A DNA stretch of 64,000 bases from Culex pipiens pallens (taxonomy: Eukaryota > Arthropoda > Insecta > Diptera > Culicidae). The position numbers and the translations under genes were made by a program. The stretch covers positions 34,003,692 to 34,067,691 of the forward strand of contig NC_068937.1 in assembly GCF_016801865.2 (NCBI RefSeq), in the 5' to 3' direction. How positions within the stretch are numbered: position 1 is the first letter of the stretch; each line of letters opens with the position of its first letter. Below the pieces are notes generated by a model that saw only the letters and a program-made list of their open reading frames with translations, made no database searches and had not been told where the DNA came from. Of the stretch, positions 23,349 to 34,979 are shown piece by piece.

Positions 23349-24712
23349 AAAATGTAACATAAGTCATTGAGTCTTATGAAGGCATCTTACTTGTTGCTGA
23401 ACAATTTTCCACGTAACAGGCCGACTTCATGAGACTTTGAGCTTCTTGCAAAGTTATTTGTCATATTGGTCATGTCTATAACATAACCACTGGAACTTTT
23501 TTTGTCAAAACATGAGATATCTTTTTAAGGAGAACATAACAGTTTCCTCAGTTTTTTTCAAAGTTTGTTTGGAGAATTATAAAGATTCGGGAGAATACTA
23601 GTAAATTTTAATTGCAACTTATATTAGGAGGAAACCACTCCGATTCTGCAAAAGCACAAAAAAAGTTATGCAAAAAAAGCCAAATGTATAGCCCTACAGG
23701 TTTCTTTCCCCTGAATGAAAGCAATTGAACGTGGTTTAATTCTATCACGGCTCGCTAATTGAATTATGCCTTTAACATTCGAGTCACGGTTCGCACCACC
23801 GCAGCTATGTGGTCTCTGGCTTTTCCTCCGGCGCGGGTGAAAAGTTGAACCCATTTTCCTGATGCTGTGTGTGGGAAAGTGCGCGAAAGTAGCACGTTGT
23901 CCGGCGGGTGCCACCAGGCAAACAGAATTATACGTTCATTTGACTTTAATCTATGGCAAGCACTCCCGCACAGAGCGCGCAGAGGCACATGGCTCCGAGT
24001 TCTATCAAAAGGTTTTCAGCGGGGATCTTCCGCTTGCTTTCAACGCGTACCGTGGGCTGTTGTTACTTTGAAGTTTTTCTCCAAGTTGGATTAGCAAATA
24101 ATTGTTTTAAGTCCCTCCACGTTACGGTAAAAACACCTAGGCTAGGAAAAAAGTGGCGCACTTTTGGTCTGCAATTTTAATTACCGCCGGTCGTATGGTG
24201 AGCGGAAAATCCTGCGCTTCTCGCTAAAGAGACGAAGAAGCAGCAGCACATTTATTAAAATTCATACCGTAGCTTAAAATTTCCCGTCGGTTGGTCACTT
24301 CTGGTCAGAGCAGCGCGTTTAACGTCAAGCCTCATTGGCATTCTGGAAGGTGTTCCTGACGGAGAGTAGCATGTGGTCAACGGGATGATCATGAAAAGAA
24401 AATGCGGGATTTTAGATTGTGAGTAATATGAGAGGATATATTTAAGAAGCCTGTTTGAAGAACTAAAAAAATTTAAGAACCAAAAAGTTTGTCACAGGTC
24501 GTTTCGAGGTACCCGGATTAGGGAAGTGGGGTACAGCGGGCATTGAAGTTTGAGGTCCAACAAACATTAAAAGTCTTGAAATTATTTACATTTTCGTAAA
24601 ACATAATGAAATCCAACTCTCTTGGTTGCACTTCAAAAAGTGACAAAGATCCAGGATTGGTTCGACTACTCCATAATCCCTTAGGTCAAAAGTTAAGGAA
24701 TTGTGTGGGCAA
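23349..24712. other. Intergenic, partly GC-rich and unique
   Basis: 23660-24370 is GC-richer and not repeated in the window. Several short frames overlap there on both strands without splice or family support. 24490-24660 contains a gtggggtacagcgggca-like motif related to the sequence at 29050. No gene is called. Confidence 0.4.
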
Positions 24713-24714
24713 TA

Positions 24715-24941
24715 CTGCCCATGTTCGCATAAATGTCCCATACGCAAAAACAGCATGCTGAGAAAAACGCATTTGAAGTGTAAAGTTTTCGAGACAAAAA
24801 ACTAGATTTCCTCCTGATTTCTAGAACAAAGTACTGGATATTGTAGGCTTTTCTGAAAGAGCACATAATTTTGAACCAAACTGCATCAATAACTCAAAAG
24901 CGATAAAAATGCATATGGGACATTTATGCGATCAGGGGCAG
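24715..24941 (-). mobile_element. mariner-type MITE, copy 2
   Basis: This is an inverted copy of 19066-19313: it starts CTGCCCATGTTCGCATAAAT and ends ...GATCAGGGGCAG, with TA on each side (24713-24714, 24942-24943). It differs from copy 1 by scattered substitutions and about 20 bp of length. Confidence 0.85.
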
Positions 24942-24943
24942 TA

Positions 24944-25904
24944 TAAGCCAATCGCAGTGTTTTTTTTTTCTTAAACGATTTTTCTATCACAAACTTTTCA
25001 CAACGTTAACTGTTGCCCATCAAGACGGCAATTATTGGGCTCAGTTTTGACATATTCGGAATCCTCAAGGATTTTCACATAAGTTTGTAGAACTGAAGTT
25101 GTCAATTAGATTAGAATGTTGCCATTTAAAATTGATTTTAATATTTGTTAACAATCTGTCGGAAAAGAGATGATTGGATATTCACCTTATTGATGCAGCA
25201 CACAGTCAAAAATTGTGTAAATTTGAAAGGGTGAATATTAGCTCAACTATGATGTAATTTTACCTCAATTTAGACTAAAAAAGTCACATTACACCAGGGG
25301 GTAGCGAAGAAGCCGCCATCTTGGAAGTTCAGATAACAAACACTCAGAATCAGTATTATTCATATTACTTTGGTAACACGAAGTGTGTTATCCTGGTTGA
25401 ACTCAAAAGTCCCATGCAAATGTGTAAAAGCAAACTGGAAAATGTGTAATGCCGATTCTGAGTGTACGGGCGCACTGTTTTGTCGACCAAAAGAAAAAAG
25501 CAAAAAAAGGTAAACAGAAAAATCACTTTTTTCGATATGAATTTTCAGCCAATATTGGGATGGAATCTACAAGAATATGATAGAATTTGCCATCAGCAAC
25601 ACAATTCACGTGTTTTTTTCAGGAATTTATCGTTTAAATTGCGGAAAATTTGAAAATCAAAAACCCAAACAATGATTTGTTATGGGCTACCATTTGACAG
25701 CTAGTGCTTTTGTTGTGGGCTCTCATTTGACAACCGTGCTAATGTCGACTGTTGTCAGTTTGCTTTGGTCGGAATAGGGTTGCCATCCCCCCGCATTACA
25801 CCATAAAAGTGGAAAAATTACATAGTTTCAGATAATAAATCACACAGTTTTTCTGACATAAAAGATGTACCCCTACCGAGATGCAATATTAATAAGATTA
25901 AAAT
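24944..25904. other. Intergenic with a small inverted repeat
   Basis: CACTCAGAATCAGTATTA at 25341 and its near-inverse ending GATTCTGAGTG at 25464 suggest a 124-bp MITE without a clear target duplication. The rest is unassigned and carries no supported gene. Confidence 0.4.
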
Positions 25905-25909
25905 AAATA

Positions 25910-26140
25910 AATTGTTGAGGCAATTGTAAACCTCTTTTTACACCTAGCTTCTCTATCCACCCCGGGATTCAAACTGACGACCTTTGGATTGACAGTCCAA
26001 CTGCCTACCAGCGACACCACCGAGACAGGACCCAGGGAGACGAATCCTGTGCCTGCATTGAGCTAATGACCTAACCTTTAGGTTAGACCAGGGCCAACAT
26101 TTACTTCCCCATTCGATAGAAGGCGTGATCAGACGATCGT
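25910..26140 (-). mobile_element. 5'-truncated SINE copy
   Basis: On the minus strand the sequence matches the body of the SINE at 35567-35976: the shared words include gtaaatgttggccc, taggcagttggact, gtcgtcagtttgaatcccgg and aggtgtaaaaagaggt. The tRNA-like head is missing, the usual result of incomplete reverse transcription. Confidence 0.85.
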
Positions 26141-26159
26141 TTCGAAAAATGCCACCTGG

Positions 26160-26442
26160 GTGGTGTTTTAAAAATATGCGATTTTAACAATAATTTGCAA
26201 AGCTATGAGAAAAACTCAAATCAAACCCGGATCTTTATGGTACATTTAAAGGTGCTCAAATGCAACAAAGAGAATTGGATTTCATCAAGTTTTACGAAAA
26301 TGCGTGCCATTTTAAGATTTTCATTTTGTTTTGGACTCAAATTTCAATGCCAACTTTACCTCACCTCACTTTGTCGTAGAGAGCTCATATTTGGCATAAG
26401 TTCAACTCATGTATAGACAAACATACGCTGAATGGTTTATCC
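26160..26442 (+). repeat. Partial copy of an inner segment of element C
   Basis: The block from aatttgcaaagctatgagaa to cctcactttgtcgtagag and tatagacaaacatacgctg matches 27990-28272. It is cut exactly where the hAT-like terminus at 26443 begins. Confidence 0.7.
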
Positions 26443-26835
26443 CAGGGGTGCTCAAAGTTTTTGAATGGCGGGCCAAATTTGAACCTCACATGAGCTTGTG
26501 GGCCATATGAGAAAAAAATGTTTTTTTTTTAATTTAAATCTATAAAACTAAAAACAAATTATTAGAAAACAAAAAAAAATGAAAAGTTTTGTGCAAAAAA
26601 GGTTTCCAATCAATTGGATTTTTTTTTTAAATCAGAAAATCAAAAAAAAAATACCAACATAAACATTATTCATCTGCTTTTCATTGCAACTTTAGTTATA
26701 TTTGTGAAATCGTGATTTCACAAATATAATGAAAATTTTAAAGTTATATTTAATTTTTTTTTAAATATTTTAGAGGGGGTGACACAAAATTTGTAAATGT
26801 GTGTAATTTATTTTTTAAATTTTGTGCAATCTTAA

Positions 26836-29800
26836 GAGCGAGTCCACGAACAGGGCATACCCCTTTGTATGGGACGTCGTTTGGACCTCACCAATCTGCC
26901 TGAAATTTTCAGGGGTTGTTTGTACATATGAAAATAGCATCTGGCCAAAATATGAGCACTAGCCTGTCCCATTTTGAGGTCATGTCGAGGAATTTCAGGT
27001 GCTCACTTCTTAAATGGTAGATTATGATGTTAGGAACAATGTTTTCTTAGACAAGAAAAAATAATAAAATACTTTCTCGCACCCCCTAGTCGATTTACTG
27101 AAAAAAGTCACTTTTTTGAACAAATTTTCTAAAATCGCTTGGAATCAATACAAAAACTGATTCGATCAGGTGTGTATTATCTTCAAACGATAGGTTTTTG
27201 TCCATAGATTAAGATGCACTATCAGTATTGGACGAAAATTTAAGTTTTTGGACTCTCCCAGGCGGATTTGTGTCGAAAAAATCGCATTTTTTCGAAACTT
27301 TTTTCAGAAATGTTTTTTTAATTTAGGGTAGCCTATTTTTCCAGTAAAACCAATACGTGCAGCTTGTAGGAAATTTCATGGCGAACATTTTTCTCTCTGA
27401 GAAAATGCAATTTCGACACTCCAGAGCCGAGATATTTGAGTTTTAGTGAGGAAAAAAGTGCCAATTTTCAAAATTTCTCAGAATTCTGAAGCAAGGCCTA
27501 CTAATTACACGATGTAGCAAGCATATGTCTCAAAGGTCAGGGTATGCTTTTTATAGTAATTTTGGCCGCTGAATCCGAATCTGAAATCAAATTTTGTGCA
27601 AACAGTGATGTTTTGGAGCTACACCCTTTTGGAATGTTATTTGCGTGTTTAAGAGGTAGTTTTTGTAAATATTGCTCGGTTTGTTGTCGTATCAAGGTGC
27701 TCCGATTTGGATGAAACTTTCAGCGTTTGTTTGTCTATACATGAGATGAACTCATGCCAGTTTGGAGTTTGAATTTTCCGAGGATTTCGAATATGACAAA
27801 AGTGAGACTAAACAACAGGACAATAACTAACATTGTAAAATGTTTGTTATAGAAAAATCGAAAAACTATGAGAAAAACTGCGATTGGCCAAAAAAGTTAT
27901 TACCGTAGGCTTATAGTCCATGAAATTCCCTAACTTGAACTAAAAGAGTATGGGTGTTGGAGGCTGTTGCAAAAATATATTGAGGTTTAAAAAAAACAAT
28001 TTTTAACAGTAATTTGCAAAAGCTATGAGAAAAAGTTAAACCAATCTTGGATGTCTATGGCTCATTTTGAAGTGCTTCAAAAGACCATTCAAATGCATCT
28101 AAGATAGTTGAAATTGATGAAGTTTTACTTAAATACGAGCAATTTTAAGATTTTTTATGTTTTTTGGACCTCAATCTTCAATGCCCGTTTTACCCCACTT
28201 CCCTTTGTCTTAGAGGGCTCATTTTTGGCATGAGTTTATCTCATGTATAGACAAACAAACGCTGAAAGTTTCATCCAAATCGGAGCACCTCGATACGACT
28301 CTAGAACAAACCGAGCAATATTTACAAAAACTGCCTCTTAAACACGCAAATAACATTCCAAAAGGGTGTAGCTCCAAAACATCACTGTTTGCACGAAATT
28401 TGATTTCAGATTCGGATTCAGCGGCCAAAATTACTATAAAAAGCATACCCTGACCTTTGAGACATGTGCTTGCTACATCGTGTAATTAGTAGGCCTTGCT
28501 TCAGAATTCTGAGAAATTTTGAAAATTGGCACTTTTTTCCTCACTAAAACTCAAATATCTTGGCTCTGGAGTGTCGAAATTGCATTTTCTCAGAGAGAAA
28601 AATGTTCGCCATGAAATTTCCTACAAGCTGCACGTATTGGTTTCACTGGGAAAAATAGGCTACCCTGAATTAAATGAACATTTCTGAAAAAAGTTTCGAA
28701 AAAATGCGATTTTTTCGACACAAATCCGCCTGGGAGAGTCCAAAAACTTAAATTTTCGTCCAATATTGATAGTGCATCTTAATCTATGGACAAAAACCTA
28801 TCGTTTGAAGATAATACACACCTGATCGAAACAGTTTTTGTATTGATTCCAAGCGATTTTAGAAAATTTGTTCAAAAAAGTGACTTTTTTCAGTAAATCG
28901 ACTAGGGGGTGCGAGAAAGTATTTTATTATTTTTTCTTGTCTAAGAAAACATTGTTCCTAACATCATAATCTACCATTTAAGAAGTGAGCACCTGAAATT
29001 CCTCGACATGACCTCAAAATGGGACAGGCTAATGAGCACACTAGGTCAACGGAAAGTGGGGCAAATCGGGACACAAAGTTTGAAGGTTCAAAAACGTCAA
29101 AAATCTTAAAAAGGCTGTAACTTAGGCAAAATTCAATTTATTTTCAAAGTTCAAAATGCATCTGAAAGGGCTTAAAAAATGCAACAAAATGCAGGGTAGA
29201 GCATCCCAATTGGCTAAATCTAAAGGGAGTTATTGGCATTTTAGTGAAAAAATAGCATAATTTTCAAACCTAAATAAAAAAGTGTTCCATCCAGATATCA
29301 ACTCGGTTCGACCTGCAGCTTGTAGGGGACATCTGGGACTACCATCTGAGACTGAGAACGCTTTGGGTAAGGCAGTTTAACATATTAAATAGACACTTTT
29401 ACTTTTAGTGAATTTTTTGATTGTAAATTTTTGCTCGGGGGATCCCTTAGATCCCATTTTCTGATGATAATTTTATCATATTCGTGTTCCTGAGACAATT
29501 TCACAATAGAAACATGCATAAAAATGTATATTTTCATCCATTATCGCTCTTTAAAAAATAAAAGTTTAAAAAATCTTCGATTCACATTTATTGAAAACCA
29601 AGTTCGTTTCCAAGGATACTAGATGACACCAGAAAAAAGCAGCTTCTTAATTTTTTTTGAACTTTCATTTTTTAAAAGGCTCAAATGGATCAAAATAAAC
29701 ATTTTTATGCATGTTTTTATTGTGAAATTGTCTCAGGAACACGAATATGATAAAATTATCACCAGAAAATGGGATCTAAGGGGTCCCCCGAGCAAAAATT

Positions 29801-30300
29801 TACAATCAAAAAATTCACTAAAAGTAAAAGTGTCTATTTAATATGTTAAACTGCCTTACCCAAAGCGTTCTTAGTCTCAGATGGTAGTTCCAGATGTCCC
29901 CTACAAGCTGCAGGTCGAACCGAGTTGATATCTGGATGGAACACTTTTTTATTTGAGTTTGAAAATTATGCTATTTTTTTCACTAAAATGCCAATAACTC
30001 CCTTTAGATTTAACCAATTGGGATGCTCTACCCTGCATTTTGTTGCATTTTTTAAGCCCTTTCAGATGCATTTTGAACTTTGAAAATAAATTGAATTTTG
30101 CCTAAGTTATAGCCTTTTTAAGATTTTTGACGGTTTTGAACCTTCAAACTTGGTGTCCCGATTTGCCCCACTTCCCGTTGACCTAGAGTGCTCATATTTT
30201 GGCCAGATGCTATTTTCATATGTACAAACAACCCCTGAAAATTTCAGGCAGATTGGTGAGGTCGATGCGAGATGGGTATGCTTTGCTCGTGGACTCGCTC
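26836..30300. mobile_element. Element C: TTAA-flanked compound foldback, 3.5 kb
   Basis: The outer inverted ends start GAGCGAGTCCACGA and finish TCGTGGACTCGCTC, each next to TTAA (26832-26835, 30301-30304). Inside are two stacked inverted repeats: arms 26963-27759 and 28227-29029 of about 800 bp, and arms about 29032-29560 and 29670-30198 of about 530 bp. TTAA flanking suggests a piggyBac-like origin, though no transposase is present. Confidence 0.75.
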
Positions 30301-30439
30301 TTAAATATAAATATTAGCTTTTAGGATTTTTCGAAAATTATTCCTCCAATTTTAATAAAATTTCAATAAATATTTGATGAAAATTATGACAAAATTTACT
30401 CTTTTTAACTACATTTAAACCTGTTACGAAACGTGTTAA

Positions 30440-31264
30440 GGTGAAGCCTTTGATCATTTTCTAAGAAAATTGATCATCACTATAAAATATTCTGTATTAA
30501 ATTCAATTTAACGAATTTCAGCACCAAAAGGAATCAGCATGTGCCGGGTGTTGAGTTCTTCAAGCCACTGAAAGAATTTTCGATCTAAATCAAATGCGTT
30601 TAAAAATTTATATAATTTTGTGGTACAATCAATGACGAACTAGTTGGCAATCATTGATTAATGACGATTTCCATAACTTTACAAGGAATGGGATAATCGT
30701 TACCAAAAGGAATCAGCATGTGTAGGGCACTATTCTAAACAACTTGTTGAAGGAATTTTGTCAAAATATTGAAAGCGACACAAATTTACATCTTTGAACG
30801 AAAAATCATGACAATGATGGATGCCTTCACGTTAAATAAGGCATAAACTTAACCTTAATTTCCAGGAATTATAAAATCACTCAACGTGAAGACTTCCATC
30901 ATTGCCATGATTTTTCGTTCATAGATATAAATGTTGCGTCCCTATCAATATTTTGACAAAATTCCTTCTACAATTTGTTTAGAATAGTGCCCTACACATG
31001 CTGATTCCTTTTGGTAACGATTATCCTTGCAAAGTTATGGAAATCATCATTAATCAATGAATACGAACTAGGACGTCAGTGATTGTAGCACAACATTATA
31101 TAAATTTTTAAACATATTTGATTTAGATCAAAAGTTTCTTCAGTAGAAGGCAACAACCGGCACATGCTGATTCATTTTGGTGCAGAAATTCGTAAAATTG
31201 AATTCAATACAGAGCATTTTAGAGTGATGATCAATTTTCTTTGAAAATGATCAACGGCTTCACC
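30440..31264. mobile_element. Second TTAA-flanked foldback, 825 bp
   Basis: The ends are GGTGAAGCCTTTGATCATTT and atgatcaacggcttcacc, with TTAA directly outside both (30436-30439, 31265-31268). Arms of about 390 bp fold around a centre near 30852 and share the repeated word aaaaggaatcagcatgtg. No coding content. Confidence 0.8.
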
Positions 31265-31489
31265 TTAAAGATGCGTCAAAGGGCCATTTTACATGATCAT
31301 CCAAAATGGGTCCGCGGGCCACAAAAAATGACCTTGCGGGCCACGTTTGGCCCGCGGGCCTTTCTTTGGTCACCCCTGCTCTACATGCATTTGGATGAAG
31401 CTTCGGTCATCGGCCTATTTTTCCACGAAGAATAAATCCTCTGTACGATTAACTCCTTAATTCATCGGCAAACAACTAACAACTCAGTG

Positions 31490-32740
31490 TTCAGCAAATA
31501 AAAACCCTCAAAGTTTCATTCACTTAAATTCATTGAAGCTTCTTTTACTCCTCAGAGCATGTACCGAACCTACTCCTTAGAGTTTCATCTTTATGTACTC
31601 CCCAGAGTTGGTATGAAATCAATTCATCAGAATCACTTCTCCTCAGAGCTCTACTCAATCAGCTCCTCAGACTTTGTATGGAATCAATTCCTCAAAATTA
31701 TTTGTACTGAATCAAATCCTAAAGGTTTCATTTGAAATTACTCCTCCTTTATAGTTACCTCACATTTTCTAACAATATTGAATGCCAAGACAATCCTGAA
31801 GAGCAAACAATTTATGTTTTACGTAATTTTTTTTCTTACCATTCCAATAACTGCAACTCCTCAGAGTTTGCTTGTATGCTTTCCTCAGAATTTCATTCAT
31901 CGATCCCTCAGAGTTGGTTCTTAATCAACTTTTAAAAGCTTCTAAGTGTAATGTAGTACAAACAGTAAGTGGAAATCCTCGGAATTAAAATCCCCTAGAC
32001 TCCTCGGAATGTAGTAAATGAATTCTTCGGGATATACTTTTCTCAAATAAATCTTCCTTATCAAAAGAATATAAAGGCTTTAAGTCAATACTTGGTAATC
32101 TCTTCAGCTCTACAATTTCTAACAACTTCTTCAGATTTAGGCAGCAACGTGTGTCTGTTATATAATCAAGTTCAATTCTTTTTAATAAGATTCTTCCGCA
32201 AAACTCCTTAAAGTTCTTCAGCATAACTCCTCACATTTTTCTTAGTACAAGTTATCAGAATTGTCAATACAACTCCTCGGAGTTCTTCGCCAAAACTTCT
32301 TAGAGTCAGTACAACTACTGAGAGTTCATCAATACGACTAATGCGTCAACTCCTCAGAGTCTTAAACTTGAAAAATTACTCAGAAAATTCATCAACTCCT
32401 CAGAGTCTCGTACTTGCCATATTCCTTAGAAAATGCATAAATGCAGAACTTGAAATTTCCTCAGAAAATGCATCAGCTCCTCAGAGTCTTACAATTGGAA
32501 ATTACTCAGAAAATGCATCGACTCCTCAGAGTTTTGTACTTTTCAAATTCCTCAGAAAATGCATCAACTGCTAGAGTCTTTAACTTGGAGAATTACTCAG
32601 AAAATCAATCAACTCCTCAGAGTTTTGTACTTGGCAAATTCCTCAGAAGATGCATCAACTTCTCAAAATCATGAACATAAAAGAAATCATCAAAAAAACG
32701 CATCAACTCCTCAAAGTTGCTTCGTTGCCCACTGGGGGAA
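31490..32740 (+). repeat. Degenerate about 46-bp minisatellite (CTCCTCAGAGT array)
   Basis: The core ACTCCTCAGAGT recurs throughout. In the best-preserved part, unit starts fall near 32342, 32390, 32469, 32516, 32561, 32607, 32651 and 32700, giving spacings of 44-49 with one of 79. Overlapping frames at 32341, 32441 and 32559 are a by-product of the repeat. The left part (31490-32340) is more diverged. Confidence 0.85.
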
Positions 32741-33289
32741 CAGCATGTCATACCATCGGACACGTAATGTTGGCATATCGGCAACTTTTGCCTATAATTT
32801 CTGCTTCTGAAAATCTGAAATCAGGTAACAAATAATGGGAAGTCAAAATGCTGCAAAAAAAAAGTTGTTTAAATAGTCGCATTAGGTGAATTGAGATCGT
32901 ATCCTTAACCTGCCAAATATATGAGACTTTTCCTTAAATTATTTTGATTCATGAATCAACGAACACATCTCTAACAACGCTAAAAGTATTTTACCGAAAA
33001 TTAAGTAGTATCGGCAGAAATCTGTAACCATCCAGTACAGACAAATTTATGAGGTTAAGCAAACTTGAGCAACACTCTATAGAACCTCCAAACATTCGGC
33101 CACTCCCGAAAAAAAAAACAAACCAATCTCACTTGGGCCGAAAATCCTGAAAGGGCCGACAATGTCTGTACTCCAGCATTTAAAACTGGAAATTCCTCCA
33201 ACCTGCCGAATTACAATCCTCCGCCAGAGCTCAGTGTGGCTTAGCGCTACGCCCCGCGCAGCAGAAAAAAATACCACTCTGCTTAGCAC
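32741..33289. other. Flank downstream of the minus-strand candidate exon
   Basis: 33077-33290 is GC-richer and non-repetitive and would be the 3'UTR of the exon at 33489-33293 if that is real. No AATAAA is visible on the minus strand near it. Confidence 0.35.
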
Positions 33290-33292
33290 TTA

Positions 33293-33489
33293 CTCCTCGT
33301 CGCCAGATGTAGAGTCCTCGACGTACCGGACGCAGCAGGGTTGCTGCGATAGTCATCCTCCCAACCACCCGCTGACCTCCTTTCCGGTAACGCCGATTCC
33401 TGGTCCCTTCGGATCCTGCCCAGCATACACCCAGAACTGGGCATCGGCATACGTGAGGATAAAGAGCACGATTCGGTAGTAAAATGGTA
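33293..33489 (-). CDS. Candidate exon of a small secreted protein with a TGA-CTA readthrough stop
   Basis: On the minus strand a pyrimidine-rich acceptor (tcctctccgtccacacacag) ends just before 33489. The following frame is open for 44 codons: a hydrophobic run YYRIVLFILTYADA, like the end of a signal peptide, then QFWVYAGQDPKGPGIGVTG and KEVSGWLGG, to TGA at 33355-33353. The stop is followed by CTA, the best-known eukaryotic readthrough context, then by 20 sense codons beginning LSQQPCCVRYVED and a TAA at 33292-33290. The first coding exon (with ATG) would lie at higher coordinates and was not found. I do not recognise the family. The plus-strand frame over the same bases (33162-33479) is the main competing reading, and a real splice at this acceptor is unproven. 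Confidence 0.45.
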
Positions 33490-33584
33490 CTGTGTGTGGA
33501 CGGAGAGGATAAATCCCGAAATTACCGAGAGTACTTTACTCATGGGTTCATCTTCAAAAAAAGTTAATTTATCAAAAAAAAAGT

Positions 33585-33660
33585 ACCGGTACCGAGACTC
33601 GAACCCAAGAACTTCGGCATATTGAACCGTGCCTTTGCCGTATGGGCCACCATGGTTCAG
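33585..33660 (-). repeat. tRNA-like sequence with pol III boxes
   Basis: On the minus strand TGGCCCATACGGCAAAGGC (A-box region) and GGGTTCGAGTCTC (B box) are correctly ordered and followed by a T run. The anticodon arm does not fold as a standard tRNA. It is likely a SINE head or tRNA relic. Confidence 0.5.
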
Positions 33661-33816
33661 TGACTAAGGGGCGTTCATTTGTCCATATAAGCCACTCAAT
33701 AGGATGAACTGTTCCAATGAACAAATGAACACGCGAGAGGTTTATACTCTCGCAAAATAGCACTTTCCTCACGTTTCTTTTCGTGAGGACTATCCCCTCG
33801 TTCTTTAACTTTGGGT

Positions 33817-34040
33817 GTAGGGACGTGGCGTTACATCGTGCTGCCATCTGGTTTTTTTAAGTGCAAGAGTGGAAAAGTGCTGAGTCATCGTTTTTAGACC
33901 ACGTTTTCCACTTTTTCTCCATCGAAACCGACTACTTTATCGACTTCATTTTGCTGGGCGAGATAGGACGCCGACTATTTTTAGACGATGACTCAGCACT
34001 TTTCCACTCTTGCACTTTAAAAAAACAGAAAGCAGCCAGC
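33817..34040. mobile_element. Foldback MITE, left-complete copy
   Basis: aagtgcaagagtggaaaagt and its inverse face each other around a core with tcgaaaccgactactttat. The left end extends outward through catcgtgctgccatctgg to tagggacgtgg near 33817. The right outer arm is diverged. A right-complete copy lies at 35277-35449. Confidence 0.7.
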
Positions 34041-34829
34041 CCGGGAGCATGTTGACAGCTCCCATACAAACTGAGCGTACCTCTTTTTGTTAGCCAAGTG
34101 GGCCTAAGATGGCGGCCTTCGATATTATCTAGCCAAACTTTTGTTTTGTTTTTTCCTTGATTCGGTTTAAAACGACAAAATAAGTAGTCTGGAATCATTT
34201 TCTTAAAAAACATGTTTAGAGATACGCCACGTTGAAGTGAGCGTGCCACGAATGCCGTCACGAAAAAAAAGTTTCCCATGCAAATTTTAAGTTGCGTATT
34301 TATTGCACACTTTGCACCAAATTCTCCACCCTTGCAAATCATAACTGCACACTAAATATTTGCACACTTGAAATCCTTCCCCTTGTCCCCCCCCCCCCCC
34401 CCCCGCTCGCCTACAATGGTGCGTGTCTCGACTGAGCTTTGTTGCTTTCGAACACTTTAGAACAGTATAATGCTGGCCAAGCGTCCAACTAGGGTGTGTG
34501 TCTTAGAGAGTTTTTTTTCTGCTGTAGTTTGAGGTGTGCACTTTTGTATAGAGTCCATCTGTTGGTGAATACGCGCAACTCACGCAATCTGTCATCTTAC
34601 ACCCAAAGGAAAAATATATCTCAAAATCTGCAACAGTGGATTTGCTGCAGAAAATGTCACATTTTATAACATTTTTTGCAGCAAGCCCGTAGATCATTTT
34701 TGCCCGCGTGTAAACATTTCAGCGATCTGCAGTTCTCACCAACACATATAATGCTGGCCTGTGCCCGAGCAACACTCTAAAAAGAAGAATATGTTGGTGC
34801 TCTTTCACTCATATTTCATCAAGCGTCCA
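34041..34829. other. Intergenic with a C17-type run
   Basis: There is no supported gene. A homopolymeric C run lies near 34388-34404. Short frames here have no family features. Confidence 0.45.
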
Positions 34830-34834
34830 TGGCG

Positions 34835-34900
34835 CGGTGGTAGCGTGTCGGATCAATAACCAAGAAGTTGGTGGTTCAATCCTCGTTCTGTTAAGGGTTT
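34835..34900 (+). repeat. tRNA-like sequence
   Basis: GCGCGGTGGTAGCG (A box) and GGTTCAATCC (B box) are followed by a run of eight or nine T. The stems are imperfect, so I read it as a SINE head or tRNA pseudogene. Confidence 0.45.
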
Positions 34901-34979
34901 TTTTTGTGAAATACAATCAAAAAGCCGTCGGTAATGTCGATAATTGTCGGTAACGGGCAAAAATGTCATACCCCTATAT

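Larger units (their letters stand above)
26443..31378. mobile_element. Shell of a hAT-like element with large nested insertions
   Basis: The ends are CAGGGGTGCTCAAAG and ctttggtcacccctg, with GC-rich words gcgggccaaatttg and gtttggcccgcgggcc just inside, the pattern of Charlie-type hAT termini. Most of the interior is the two TTAA-flanked elements at 26836-30300 and 30440-31264. The flanking octamers (gtttatcc, ctctacat) do not match, so either the shell is a chimera or one flank has rearranged. Confidence 0.55.

Noticed and set aside
32341..32810. Overlapping frames of a repetitive protein
   Set aside because: Explained by the 46-bp minisatellite. The period breaks frame at each unit.
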